From contig JAZOLP010000025.1 in the NCBI GenBank assembly GCA_045653225.1, positions 1-8,643 of the forward strand: DNA of 8,643 bases. The letters are read 5' to 3'. Position 1 is the stretch's first letter. The number at the start of each line of letters is the position of its first letter. The translations under genes were made by a program, and so were the position numbers. Origin of the DNA: UBA1737 sp045653225 (GTDB lineage: Bacteria > Bacillota_I > Bacilli_A > ML615J-28 > CAG-313). Below, in pieces: positions 1-6,604 of the stretch. The notes under the pieces were generated by a model. That model was not told the origin of the DNA. It was given only the letters and a program-made list of their open reading frames with translations, and ran no database searches.

Positions 1-392
1 ACACTACTACTAGATAAGAATGAATACTCATGAGAACTCATTATAAATACAGTTTCAACTGTACTATCAAGTTGTTTATTAATTGTAGCAAGCTGTAACT
101 CATAATCAAAATCTGATACCATTCTAAGACCCCTAATCATTGCAGTTGCATTTACACTTTTAGCAAATTCAACAGTCAACTTATCAGTAGCTACAACTTC
201 TACATCTGGATAATCTATAAGCACTTTTTTAATTAAATCTACTCTTTCTTCAGTAGTAAATAAAGAACTCTTACCAACATTAACAGGAACAACAATATAA
301 AGCTTATCAAATAATTGATAGGCTCTTTTGATAATATCTAAATGACCATTAGTTATTGGATCAAATGTTCCAGGATATACACCAATTTTCAT
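1..392 (-). CDS. coaD: Phosphopantetheine adenylyltransferase, 3' end cut by window edge
   Basis: CoaD transfers AMP from ATP to 4'-phosphopantetheine, giving dephospho-CoA, the penultimate step of coenzyme A synthesis in the cytoplasm. I translated this strand by hand. It begins MKIGVYPGTFDPITNGH, which holds the nucleotidyltransferase T/HxGH-type motif (T15-N-G-H18). It continues with IRGLRMVSDFDYELQ (about residues 86-100), a CoaD signature, and EYSFLSSSS (about 122-130), close to the family's EYSFISSS. About 130 of the usual ~160 residues are present; the C-terminus lies beyond base 1. The ATG is at 390-392, with AAGGAG (404-409) lying in the last codons of rsmD, a long spacing of 11 bases. 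The stop of rsmD is only eight bases upstream, so the two genes are almost certainly cotranscribed, the usual rsmD-coaD pairing in Firmicutes. No frameshift or missing catalytic residue is visible in the part present. Confidence 0.95.
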   Translation of the reverse strand, partial: MKIGVYPGTFDPITNGHLDIIKRAYQLFDKLYIVVPVNVGKSSLFTTEERVDLIKKVLIDYPDVEVVATDKLTVEFAKSVNATAMIRGLRMVSDFDYELQLATINKQLDSTVETVFIMSSHEYSFLSSSS

Positions 393-400
393 AAGCACAT

Positions 401-946
401 CTACTCCTTTTCTAATATTAAGACTTCACTACTAGAATATCTTCTACATAATTTCACTCTATATCCATCATAATGCTTTTCCACAACATCTTCCATTGGA
501 TATTCTGCCATAATATAACCGCCTTCAGCGATCATATCATTTTCTATTAAATAAGTAATTAATTCATCAATTACTTTTAATTTAAAAGGCGGATCAATAA
601 ATACTAAATCAAATTTTATATGACTCAATTTATTTAAAACTTTTTGATATTCAGAATGGTAAATTACTAATTCATTTCCAACTTTTAGCTTTGCAGCGTT
701 AGACTTTATAATGTTAATAGCATCTATATTACTATCCATTATATAAGCTTTTTCAGCGCCACGACTTAATGATTCTAAACTTAAAGCTCCGCTTCCACCA
801 AAAATATCTAAGACAATAAAACCAGGAATATATCCACCTAAGCTAGAAAAAATTGCTTCTTTAGTAGCATCAAGAGTAGGTCTAGTTTTTAATCCTTCTA
901 ATGTGTTCAATTTACTTCCTCGATATTTGCCTGCAATTATTCGCAT
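401..946 (-). CDS. rsmD: 16S rRNA (guanine(966)-N2)-methyltransferase RsmD
   Basis: RsmD methylates N2 of G966 of 16S rRNA (E. coli numbering) on the assembling small subunit, using S-adenosylmethionine. The 181 residues match the family's usual length. Visible marks are the N-terminal MRIIAGKYRGSKL, the RPT...KEAIFSSL segment (22-36; K29 stands where Arg is usual), the SAM-binding motif DIFGGSGALSLESLSRGA (47-64), an acidic residue after the second strand (D71), and the catalytic N6/N2-type motif DPPF (118-121). The family glycine loop is normally DLFAGSG, so G51 for Ala is a mild variant. The start is ATG at 944-946, with AAGGAG about eight bases upstream. It heads a two-gene unit with coaD; its UAG stop sits directly beside coaD's Shine-Dalgarno sequence. 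The upstream 136-bp gap holds a terminator for the preceding gene and a candidate extended -10 promoter. Confidence 0.93.
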   Translation of the reverse strand: MRIIAGKYRGSKLNTLEGLKTRPTLDATKEAIFSSLGGYIPGFIVLDIFGGSGALSLESLSRGAEKAYIMDSNIDAINIIKSNAAKLKVGNELVIYHSEYQKVLNKLSHIKFDLVFIDPPFKLKVIDELITYLIENDMIAEGGYIMAEYPMEDVVEKHYDGYRVKLCRRYSSSEVLILEKE

Positions 947-999
947 AAAAGTTCTCCTTTTTTCGTATAAATTCTTTAAATATGGTTAATACTATAATT

Positions 1000-1015
1000 G
1001 CAGAAAGAATTCTGC
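1000..1015. repeat. Small perfect inverted repeat in the rsmD leader
   Basis: A six-base perfect inverted repeat (GCAGAA, loop AGAA, TTCTGC on the + strand). If transcription starts near 1020, as the candidate promoter suggests, the hairpin would lie within the first 20 or so bases of the rsmD-coaD mRNA. It has no U-tract and so is not a terminator. It may stabilise the transcript or be a protein-binding site; chance is also possible. Confidence 0.4.
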
Positions 1016-1026
1016 TTCTCCTCTAC

Positions 1027-1035
1027 TCTATATCA
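1027..1035 (-). promoter_or_regulatory. Candidate extended -10 promoter for rsmD-coaD
   Basis: Read on the minus strand, this is TGATATAGA: an extended -10 TG dinucleotide one base before TATAGA (4/6 to consensus). No -35 box stands at 16-18 bp; the nearest TTG lies inside the preceding terminator stem. Transcription would start near 1020, giving a leader of about 75 bases. It follows the terminator of the upstream gene directly, which is where a new promoter is needed. Moderate to low confidence because it rests on a short AT-rich match. Confidence 0.35.
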
Positions 1036-1041
1036 TATTTT

Positions 1042-1077
1042 AAAAAGGGCAATATAACCAAGAAATGGCTATATTGC
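1042..1077 (-). terminator. Intrinsic terminator after the HNH-like gene
   Basis: Inverted arms at 1049-1059 and 1067-1077 form an 11-bp stem with a seven-base loop. In the minus-strand RNA the single mismatch becomes a G-U pair. The stem is followed on the minus strand by CC and five U's (1046-1042), and preceded by seven A's. On the + strand it is followed by seven T's, so the element could work in both directions. It begins five bases after the stop codon of the 103-residue gene and separates that gene from rsmD. Confidence 0.8.
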
Positions 1078-1082
1078 TTTTT

Positions 1083-1394
1083 TTAGTCTAATACCTTTTC
1101 AATATAGTAAAAATCATCGGCACTGTCGTATTTAATTGTATATTTAACTCCAACTACCTCAAAATCTGGATAATTTTCTGCTTTTTCATAAGCAGTATTA
1201 TGGTTTAAAATAATCATATTATCAGTATTATCTAAGCCACCAAGTGATAAAGGCTTAATATAAGAAACTACCCAACCAACTTGATTTTCTACTAAATAAT
1301 CTTCTCTTTTAACCTTACGACCTGTAAAATCATGAGCATATTCTACATCACCAAATTCATGTAGCCATACTTTTAAAGCATCTTCTTTTTTCAT
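1083..1394 (-). CDS. Small HNH-fold-like protein with a degenerate active site (hypothetical)
   Basis: This 103-residue protein resembles small HNH endonuclease proteins of Firmicutes but has no assigned function. Seen directly: DFTGRKV (22-28), GWVVSYIKPLSLGG (40-53), DN at 58-59, and an N66...K71 block followed by NYPDF (74-78). HNH proteins of this shape typically read GW-x-V-D-H-I-x-P-x-S-x-GG, then DN and N-x-x-K. Here the Asp-His pair is Ser-Tyr (S44, Y45), so the catalytic general-base His is missing while the later Asn residues remain. It is inferred to be nuclease-dead or to have another role such as nucleic-acid or protein binding. Start: ATG at 1392-1394 with AAAGGG about eight bases upstream. 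It has its own near-consensus promoter and its own terminator, so it is probably expressed alone. There is no toxin, antitoxin or mobile gene beside it. The HNH assignment is pattern-based and moderate; the gene being real is likely. Confidence 0.75.
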   Translation of the reverse strand: MKKEDALKVWLHEFGDVEYAHDFTGRKVKREDYLVENQVGWVVSYIKPLSLGGLDNTDNMIILNHNTAYEKAENYPDFEVVGVKYTIKYDSADDFYYIEKVLD

Positions 1395-1418
1395 ATTTTT
1401 AGCCCTTTCTCTTTTTTT

Positions 1419-1447
1419 AGTATATCAAATCTATTTTTAAATGTCAA
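1419..1447 (-). promoter_or_regulatory. Near-consensus housekeeping promoter for the HNH-like gene
   Basis: On the minus strand there is a perfect -35 TTGACA (1442-1447), a 17-bp spacer and -10 TATACT (1419-1424, 5/6), with a TG one base before the -10. Expected transcription start is about 1412, giving a leader of under 20 bases that holds little more than the AAAGGG ribosome site. The -35 lies 10 bases beyond the lysA stop. It is the best-scoring promoter in the window and looks constitutive; no operator-like repeat is seen around it. Confidence 0.85.
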
Positions 1448-1457
1448 TAAATTTCAT

Positions 1458-2741
1458 TTAAAATAATTTTAATAAGTCATCTAAGCATTCTCTTCTTGCA
1501 ACAACTCTAGGAGAATCTTTTATAAATACTACAGCAGGTTTTAACATATTGTTATAATTAGAAGCCATGGAATAATTATAAGCTCCTGTAGCATAAACCA
1601 TCATTATGTCACCTGAAGTTGGCTTTTGAATCTTAGCATTATAAATGATGATATCACCTGATTCACAACACTTTCCTGCTAAATCACAAACAATATTTTT
1701 CTCATCATTCATCTTGTTAGCTATGTCACAAGCATATTCTGCATTATATAAGGCTGGTCTAATATTATCAGTCATACCACCATCAATAAATTGATAATTT
1801 TTATCACCATAAGTATGCTTAAAATCACCACAAGTATATAAAGTTACACATGCATTACCAACAATGCTTCGTCCTGGTTCAATAAATACATCAGTAGGAA
1901 TAAATCCAATTTCTTTTCCAATGGATGAAATCAAATCAACCATTTTCTTAGCAGTTAATTTCTTATTAAGTGGTTTATCATTATCAACATATGGAATTCC
2001 AAAACCACCACCAAAATTTACAGTTGATAAAGAATAATTATATTTATCAATTATTTGTTTAGTAAAAGATAACATTTTATTTACATTTAATAAAAATGGT
2101 TCTAATTCTTGAATTTGTGAACCAATATGAGAATGAAAGCCAAGTAGTTTTACAAATTTACTATTACAATATTCTTTCATGATTTTGTCTATAGTAACTT
2201 CATCAAACATGCTTTCTCCAAATTTACTAACATATGTAGCTGTTTGAATATATTTATGAGTATGTGCATCTATTCCAGGATTTACCCTAAACATTGTTGA
2301 AACATTTTTTTGAAGCTTATCACAAATTGAATTTAAAGCAACTAATTCTTCTAGATGATCAACAACAATTACGCAATCGAACTCAGTAGCAAAAAGTAAC
2401 TCTTCATAAGATTTATTATTTCCATGGAAAATAATATGATTCATTGGAAATCCACTCTTATATGCGACATACAAATCACCTAAACTAACTGCATCCATCC
2501 ATAAATTATTTTTCACTAATAATTCACACATAGCTGGTACTAAAAAAGCTTTTGAAGCATAAACTGTATGACATTTGAATTCATTAGAACTAAAATTTTC
2601 TGTAAATAATTTCATATTTTCTTCTAATTCACATTCGTCAAATACATAAAGCGGTGTTTTATATTCTTTTGCGACATCTACTAGATTAACATCTCTAATA
2701 TGAGCTATATTATTTTTTATGTTTAAATATTTTGGTTTCAT
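1458..2741 (-). CDS. lysA: Diaminopimelate decarboxylase
   Basis: LysA decarboxylates meso-2,6-diaminopimelate to L-lysine using pyridoxal phosphate, the last step of the DAP route. The 427 residues are full length for the family. They show an alanine-racemase-like barrel with the PLP lysine in YASKAF (K64), HSHIGSQ, the phosphate-binding GGGFGIPY, EPGRSIVG, GGMTDNIRPALY, the active-site Cys of CCESGD (C359, with E360 and D363), and GAYNYSMASNYN near the end. All family motifs are intact. The ATG is at 2739-2741, five bases after the stop of the unknown 175-residue gene. Only a weak GAAAGA ribosome site is visible, inside that gene's end, so translation probably depends on coupling. No hairpin terminator follows; the promoter of the next gene begins 10 bases after the stop, so read-through is possible. 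No other lysine-pathway gene is in the window, and no lysine riboswitch is seen in front of the operon. Confidence 0.96.
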   Translation of the reverse strand: MKPKYLNIKNNIAHIRDVNLVDVAKEYKTPLYVFDECELEENMKLFTENFSSNEFKCHTVYASKAFLVPAMCELLVKNNLWMDAVSLGDLYVAYKSGFPMNHIIFHGNNKSYEELLFATEFDCVIVVDHLEELVALNSICDKLQKNVSTMFRVNPGIDAHTHKYIQTATYVSKFGESMFDEVTIDKIMKEYCNSKFVKLLGFHSHIGSQIQELEPFLLNVNKMLSFTKQIIDKYNYSLSTVNFGGGFGIPYVDNDKPLNKKLTAKKMVDLISSIGKEIGFIPTDVFIEPGRSIVGNACVTLYTCGDFKHTYGDKNYQFIDGGMTDNIRPALYNAEYACDIANKMNDEKNIVCDLAGKCCESGDIIIYNAKIQKPTSGDIMMVYATGAYNYSMASNYNNMLKPAVVFIKDSPRVVARRECLDDLLKLF

Positions 2742-2746
2742 ATCAT

Positions 2747-3274
2747 TTATCTTTCAATATATTTATAAATTATTTTAATATCGTTTTGATATTTTCTTAT
2801 ATCTACACTATCATCAATGTTTCTAACTAATAATAACATTGATAATAAACAATTTTCAATAATCTCACATCCAATTATTTTATTACTTGGATCAATTTTT
2901 TTTATGATTTTATCAAAAAAAGATGCTACTTTAATGAATAATGGTTGTTCTTCTAAAATATTTTCAATAACTATCTTTATTTTATGAATTAAAACATCAT
3001 CTAATTCTTTAACTTTTTTTAATTTAATCTTTTTCAATACAAATTCATACTGTGTTAAATCACTTAATTGATTTAAAATATCTAGTGATAATTCTTTAGA
3101 ATTGATTAAAGATAATATTACTAAAGACTGTATGTAGCAATCACATGACTTTAACATTTTCTTACTCGAGAAAGCTAATTCACGATAATTAGATAATGTT
3201 TTATACATTATTTGAGATGATTTAAGAATTTTTTGATATTTAAGTTTATAAATTTCTAAATATTTATTTTCCAT
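2747..3274 (-). CDS. Hypothetical helical protein between dut and lysA
   Basis: I do not recognise this 175-residue protein. It is rich in Lys, Ile and Leu, has no Trp and only one Pro pair region (P111, P129), and reads as almost all alpha-helix. Hydrophobic stretches such as IQSLVILSLI (48-57) and ENCLLSMLLLV (140-150) are too short and too flanked by charge to be convincing membrane spans, and there is no signal peptide. Four cysteines occur (two as CDC near 44-46) without a clear metal-binding layout. The ATG at 3272-3274 has a good TAGGAG site (3280-3285) that includes the dut stop codon. Its own UAA stop lies five bases before lysA, so it is firmly inside the pyk-dut-lysA operon and may couple lysA translation. 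A TerB-like or other small helical adaptor fold is conceivable but not shown. The reading frame is open, well started and tightly packed, so the gene is probably real. Confidence 0.75.
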   Translation of the reverse strand: MENKYLEIYKLKYQKILKSSQIMYKTLSNYRELAFSSKKMLKSCDCYIQSLVILSLINSKELSLDILNQLSDLTQYEFVLKKIKLKKVKELDDVLIHKIKIVIENILEEQPLFIKVASFFDKIIKKIDPSNKIIGCEIIENCLLSMLLLVRNIDDSVDIRKYQNDIKIIYKYIER

Positions 3275-3282
3275 GAAAACTC

Positions 3283-3795
3283 CTATTTATTTGTACTCCC
3301 AAAGCCACCATTTCTTACTTCAGTAACTTCATCATCATAGGTAATTCCATATTCTAAGAAAATACCTTGAATAAACGCACTACCTTTTTTTAATAATACT
3401 TCTTTATCTTCTTTTGCATCACATGTAATTTTGCAAAAAATATGGCCCTCATTATCTGAATGATAATAATCACTATCAATAATTCCTACAGTATTATCTA
3501 ATTGTAATCTAAACTTAAATCCTAATCCACTTCTTGGATATAATTTTAAAACCCAACCATCATTAATGGCTACTCTAATACCTGTAGGGATCAATATAGT
3601 CTCTCCTTTTTTCAACATAACAGCATCAGGTATATAGAAATCATATCCAGCAGAACCTGTAGTGGCTCTTTTTGGTAGAATTATATCATCATAAATTTTC
3701 TTAATAATTTCAATATTTGTTGGACCTTTGAACATCAAATAAGATGCTGCGAAGTTATCAAAAGATACCTTTTCGAATTTTGCAACTTTTTGCAT
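3283..3795 (-). CDS. dut: Deoxyuridine 5'-triphosphate nucleotidohydrolase (dUTPase)
   Basis: This enzyme hydrolyses dUTP to dUMP and pyrophosphate, keeping uracil out of DNA and supplying dUMP for dTMP synthesis. It is a homotrimer in the cytoplasm. All five family motifs are present in order: AGYDF (49-53), PRSGLGF (87-93), NTVGIIDSDYY with catalytic Asp D107 (101-111), SAFIQGIF (139-146) and the C-terminal RNGGFGST (161-168), the arm that closes over the active site. At 170 residues it is longer than the ~150 of E. coli. The extra is an N-terminal segment of about 26 residues beginning MQKVAKFEKVSF and an extended loop HSDNEGHIF after motif III, both of which I recognise from Firmicutes and phage-type long dUTPases. 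The ATG at 3793-3795 follows AGAGGT (3801-3806), which overlaps the pyk UAG stop. It is cotranscribed with pyk upstream and the hypothetical gene downstream. Confidence 0.93.
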   Translation of the reverse strand: MQKVAKFEKVSFDNFAASYLMFKGPTNIEIIKKIYDDIILPKRATTGSAGYDFYIPDAVMLKKGETILIPTGIRVAINDGWVLKLYPRSGLGFKFRLQLDNTVGIIDSDYYHSDNEGHIFCKITCDAKEDKEVLLKKGSAFIQGIFLEYGITYDDEVTEVRNGGFGSTNK

Positions 3796-3804
3796 AAAAT
3801 ACCT

Positions 3805-5226
3805 CTATTTTAATTCTATAATTCTAATTGTATTAGTTATACCATGTTTTGCATCAAAACCAGCAGTAATAATAATTTTATCTCCAGGTTTAAATCCTAA
3901 ACTTTCAGCAACAACTTTTGCAATGTCATCGCACATATTCATATTATCAACATATTTAGCAATAACAGGATGAATACCTCTATAAAATGCTAATTTTCTG
4001 CAAGTTTCTAAATTATTTGTACATGCAATAACAGGTAATTTAGGTCTAAATTTAAAAATACGTTTCGCAGTACCACCAGTTTCTGTAAATGCAAAAATAG
4101 CTTTAACACCAGGCATTGTTAATGCAATTTCTGATGCAGCCATTGAAATAGCATCATTAATTGATTCATTAGAACTATCTTTTGCACTTTGAAGTATCTT
4201 TTTATAGTCAATCATTTCTTCCGAAATTCTTGCAATTTTTACCATATATTCAACACTTTGAACTGGATATTTTCCAATTGCACTTTCACCACTTAACATT
4301 ATAACATCACAACCATCTAGAATCGCATTAGCAACATCACTTGCTTCAGCTCTAGTTGGTCTTGGATTTTCAATCATAGATTCTAACATATGAGTTGCAG
4401 TAATTACAACTTTTCCATATTTATTAGCTAATTTAATGATTTTCTTTTGATACATTGGAACTAATTCAGGTGCAACTTCAACACCTAAATCACCACGTGC
4501 AACCATAATCCCATCTGAAACTTTTAAAATTTCTTCAAGATTATCTACACCTTGTTGACTTTCAATCTTAGAAATAATTTCAATGTTAGGAGTACCAAAT
4601 TCTGCTAATAATTTTCTTACTTGTAGAACATCTTCTGCAGTTCTTACAAATGAAAGTGCAAAAGCATCAACACCTTGTTCACAGCCAAATTTGATATCAG
4701 CATAATCTTTTTCAGATATAAAAGGCATAGATAAATTAATACCAGGGGCATTAATTCCTTTGTGATTTTTAACTACACCACCATTAACAAATTGGCATGT
4801 AATTTCGTTTTCTTCAACTTTTAAAACTTCTATAGTAATTTTTCCGTCATCAATTAATAACTTATTTCCAACACAAACATCATCAAATAATTCCTTACAA
4901 GTTATATGGAATCTTTCTTTATTTCCTAAAACATCTTCCTTAACTAATTTAACAATGTCGCCTTCTTCATAAATACATGAATCATTTTCAAAACAACCAG
5001 TTCTAATTTCTGGGCCTTTTGTATCTAACATAATCGCAACATGTTTATTAACTTTTGAAGATGCATTTCTAATTCTTGTAATTTGTTTAATTGCTACAGC
5101 AGGTGTTCCATGTGAAAAGTTTAATCGCGCAACATTCATTCCAGCTTTGAACATTTTCACAAGCATTTGTTCATTATCAATCGCAGGTCCTATTGTACAT
5201 ATAATTTTAGTATTTCTAGTAATCAT
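3805..5226 (-). CDS. pyk: Pyruvate kinase
   Basis: Pyruvate kinase converts phosphoenolpyruvate and ADP to pyruvate and ATP, the last step of glycolysis. Starting at the ATG at 5224-5226 gives 473 residues, the usual single-module length, without the C-terminal PEP-utiliser extension of Bacillus enzymes. Residues below count from that start: ARLNFSHG (33-40) with R34, LDTKGPEIRTG (67-77), SKIE with catalytic K220 and metal ligand E222, ARGD with D246, and ITATHMLESMIENPRPTRAE (275-294). E73 in the KGPE motif is the residue linked to K+-dependent enzymes. An in-frame GTG at 5233-5235 would add three residues, but it overlaps the Shine-Dalgarno AGAGGTG (5233-5239), which is six bases from the ATG, so the ATG is preferred. 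The stop UAG overlaps the ribosome site of dut. A good promoter lies just upstream. Confidence 0.97.
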   Translation of the reverse strand: MITRNTKIICTIGPAIDNEQMLVKMFKAGMNVARLNFSHGTPAVAIKQITRIRNASSKVNKHVAIMLDTKGPEIRTGCFENDSCIYEEGDIVKLVKEDVLGNKERFHITCKELFDDVCVGNKLLIDDGKITIEVLKVEENEITCQFVNGGVVKNHKGINAPGINLSMPFISEKDYADIKFGCEQGVDAFALSFVRTAEDVLQVRKLLAEFGTPNIEIISKIESQQGVDNLEEILKVSDGIMVARGDLGVEVAPELVPMYQKKIIKLANKYGKVVITATHMLESMIENPRPTRAEASDVANAILDGCDVIMLSGESAIGKYPVQSVEYMVKIARISEEMIDYKKILQSAKDSSNESINDAISMAASEIALTMPGVKAIFAFTETGGTAKRIFKFRPKLPVIACTNNLETCRKLAFYRGIHPVIAKYVDNMNMCDDIAKVVAESLGFKPGDKIIITAGFDAKHGITNTIRIIELK

Positions 5227-5232
5227 AACTTT

Positions 5233-5239
5233 CACCTCT
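5233..5239 (-). promoter_or_regulatory. Ribosome binding site that sets the pyk start
   Basis: AGAGGTG on the minus strand, six bases before the ATG at 5224-5226. The alternative upstream GTG codon lies inside this sequence and so cannot use it; no other Shine-Dalgarno match stands at a suitable distance before the GTG. Confidence 0.85.
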
Positions 5240-5251
5240 TTATTCCGCTAT

Positions 5252-5280
5252 ATTTTATCATATTTTAAGTTTTTTTTCAA
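5252..5280 (-). promoter_or_regulatory. Promoter of the pyk-dut-lysA operon
   Basis: Minus strand: -35 TTGAAA (5275-5280), 17-bp spacer, -10 TAAAAT (5252-5257) with TG one base before it (extended -10). The spacer holds a run of A's. Transcription should start near 5245, leaving a leader of about 20 bases, too short for a riboswitch. It lies between the pepT terminator and pyk, as expected for the first gene of a new unit. Confidence 0.8.
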
Positions 5281-5325
5281 GCAATTGAAAAATTTGAAAT
5301 AAATGTCGGAAATAATCATTAAACT

Positions 5326-5362
5326 AAAAAAGAAAAGAATCTAGTCAAAATAACTAGATTCT
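5326..5362 (-). terminator. Strong intrinsic terminator after pepT
   Basis: A perfect 10-bp stem (arms 5336-5345 and 5353-5362) with a seven-base loop is followed on the minus strand by UUU, C, then six U's (down to 5326). It begins four bases after the pepT stop codon. It ends the pdp-pepT unit about 45 bases before the pyk promoter. Confidence 0.9.
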
Positions 5363-5366
5363 AAAA

Positions 5367-6596
5367 TTAATTATATTTTTTCAATAATGAAATTACAACA
5401 TTGATCATTGATGAAGCTTCATCAAGATCTAAATATTCAAAAGGACCATGAAAGTTTTGACCACCAGTTCCTAAATTTGGTGTAATAATTCCTTCAAAGG
5501 TTAATCTTGCTCCATCTGTTCCACCTCTAATAGGTTCATATTTAGGTTTATAATTATTTTCTTCTAATGCTTCTTCTACTAATTTTAATACCTCAGGATA
5601 TTTAACAACAATCTCTTTCATATTGTAATAACTATCCTTAATAATTACATCACAAACATTATATCCATATTTAAAATTTAAAAAATCACAAGCTTTATTA
5701 AACATTTGTTTTTGAGATTCAAAAATGTTCATATCATGATTACGAATTATATAAAATAATTCAGCATTAGAAACACTACTTTTTATTTCTACTAAATGAT
5801 TAAAACCTTCATAATTTTCAGTTAAAGCAGGAACCATATTGCTTGGCAATAAATTATTAAACTCAATTGCAACTAAACTAGCATTAATCATTTTATTTTT
5901 AGCAGAACCAGGATGAATAGATTTTCCATTTATTTTAACTAGACAAGATGCAGCATTAAAATTTTCGTAATTAATAATATCAGGTTCACCACCATCAAGT
6001 GTATAAGCGATAGAACATCCTTTTTGTTTATAATAATCATAATTAAAAGCATCAGTTCCCCTACCTATTTCCTCATCAGGAGTAAACGTTACAATGATAT
6101 TAGGATAACATTCAGAACCATTAAGTAGCGATTCAACAACAGTCATTATTATTGCAATACCTGCTTTGTCATCAGCACCTAAAAGTGTTGTACCATCTGT
6201 TGTTATAAGGTCATGACCAATTTGTTTTTTTAAATAAGTAAATTCATTTGGATCTAAATTTAAATTTAATTCCTTATTTAATATAATTATGTCACCTTGA
6301 TAATTATTTATTATTTGTGGATTGACGTCCTTTCCACTTGCTTCATCAGAAGTATCCATGTGTGCTATTAATCCAACAGTTTTATCTGAATTACAATTTG
6401 ATGGAATAAAACCATAGACATAACCATATTCATCCATAAAACTTTCACAAACACCTAATGACTTTAACTCATCAGCTAAGTATTTACCTAAATCTTTTTG
6501 TTTAATTGTAGATGGAATAGTATTAGACTGATCATTAGATTGAGTATCAAAAGAAATATATTTTAAAAATCTTTGTTTTAATTTATCACAAACCAT
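5367..6596 (-). CDS. pepT: Peptidase T (tripeptide aminopeptidase, M20B)
   Basis: PepT removes the N-terminal residue from tripeptides in the cytoplasm, feeding imported peptides into the amino acid pool. The 409 residues equal the family length. Di-zinc ligands and catalytic residues are all visible: H79 and D81 in AHMDTSD, bridging D142 in LLGADDKAG, E175-E176 in TPDEEIGRG (catalytic base and ligand), D201 in TLDGGE, and H383 in NFHGPFE. The dimerisation/lid domain inserted around residues 210-330 contains SIHPGSAKNKMINA, the family's IHPG signature, and RGGTDGARLTFEG is at 357-369. The ATG at 6594-6596 follows AGAGGT (6601-6606), which overlaps the UAG stop of pdp. It is cotranscribed with pdp and followed by a strong terminator. 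Why a nucleoside phosphorylase and a peptidase share a unit is not obvious; general nutrient salvage is the simple reading. Confidence 0.96.
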   Translation of the reverse strand: MVCDKLKQRFLKYISFDTQSNDQSNTIPSTIKQKDLGKYLADELKSLGVCESFMDEYGYVYGFIPSNCNSDKTVGLIAHMDTSDEASGKDVNPQIINNYQGDIIILNKELNLNLDPNEFTYLKKQIGHDLITTDGTTLLGADDKAGIAIIMTVVESLLNGSECYPNIIVTFTPDEEIGRGTDAFNYDYYKQKGCSIAYTLDGGEPDIINYENFNAASCLVKINGKSIHPGSAKNKMINASLVAIEFNNLLPSNMVPALTENYEGFNHLVEIKSSVSNAELFYIIRNHDMNIFESQKQMFNKACDFLNFKYGYNVCDVIIKDSYYNMKEIVVKYPEVLKLVEEALEENNYKPKYEPIRGGTDGARLTFEGIITPNLGTGGQNFHGPFEYLDLDEASSMINVVISLLKKYN

Positions 6597-6604
6597 ATTA
6601 ACCT

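Noticed and set aside
5240..5366. Riboswitch or T-box before pyk or lysA
   Set aside because: The gap is filled by a terminator and a promoter, and the leader after the promoter is only about 20 bases.
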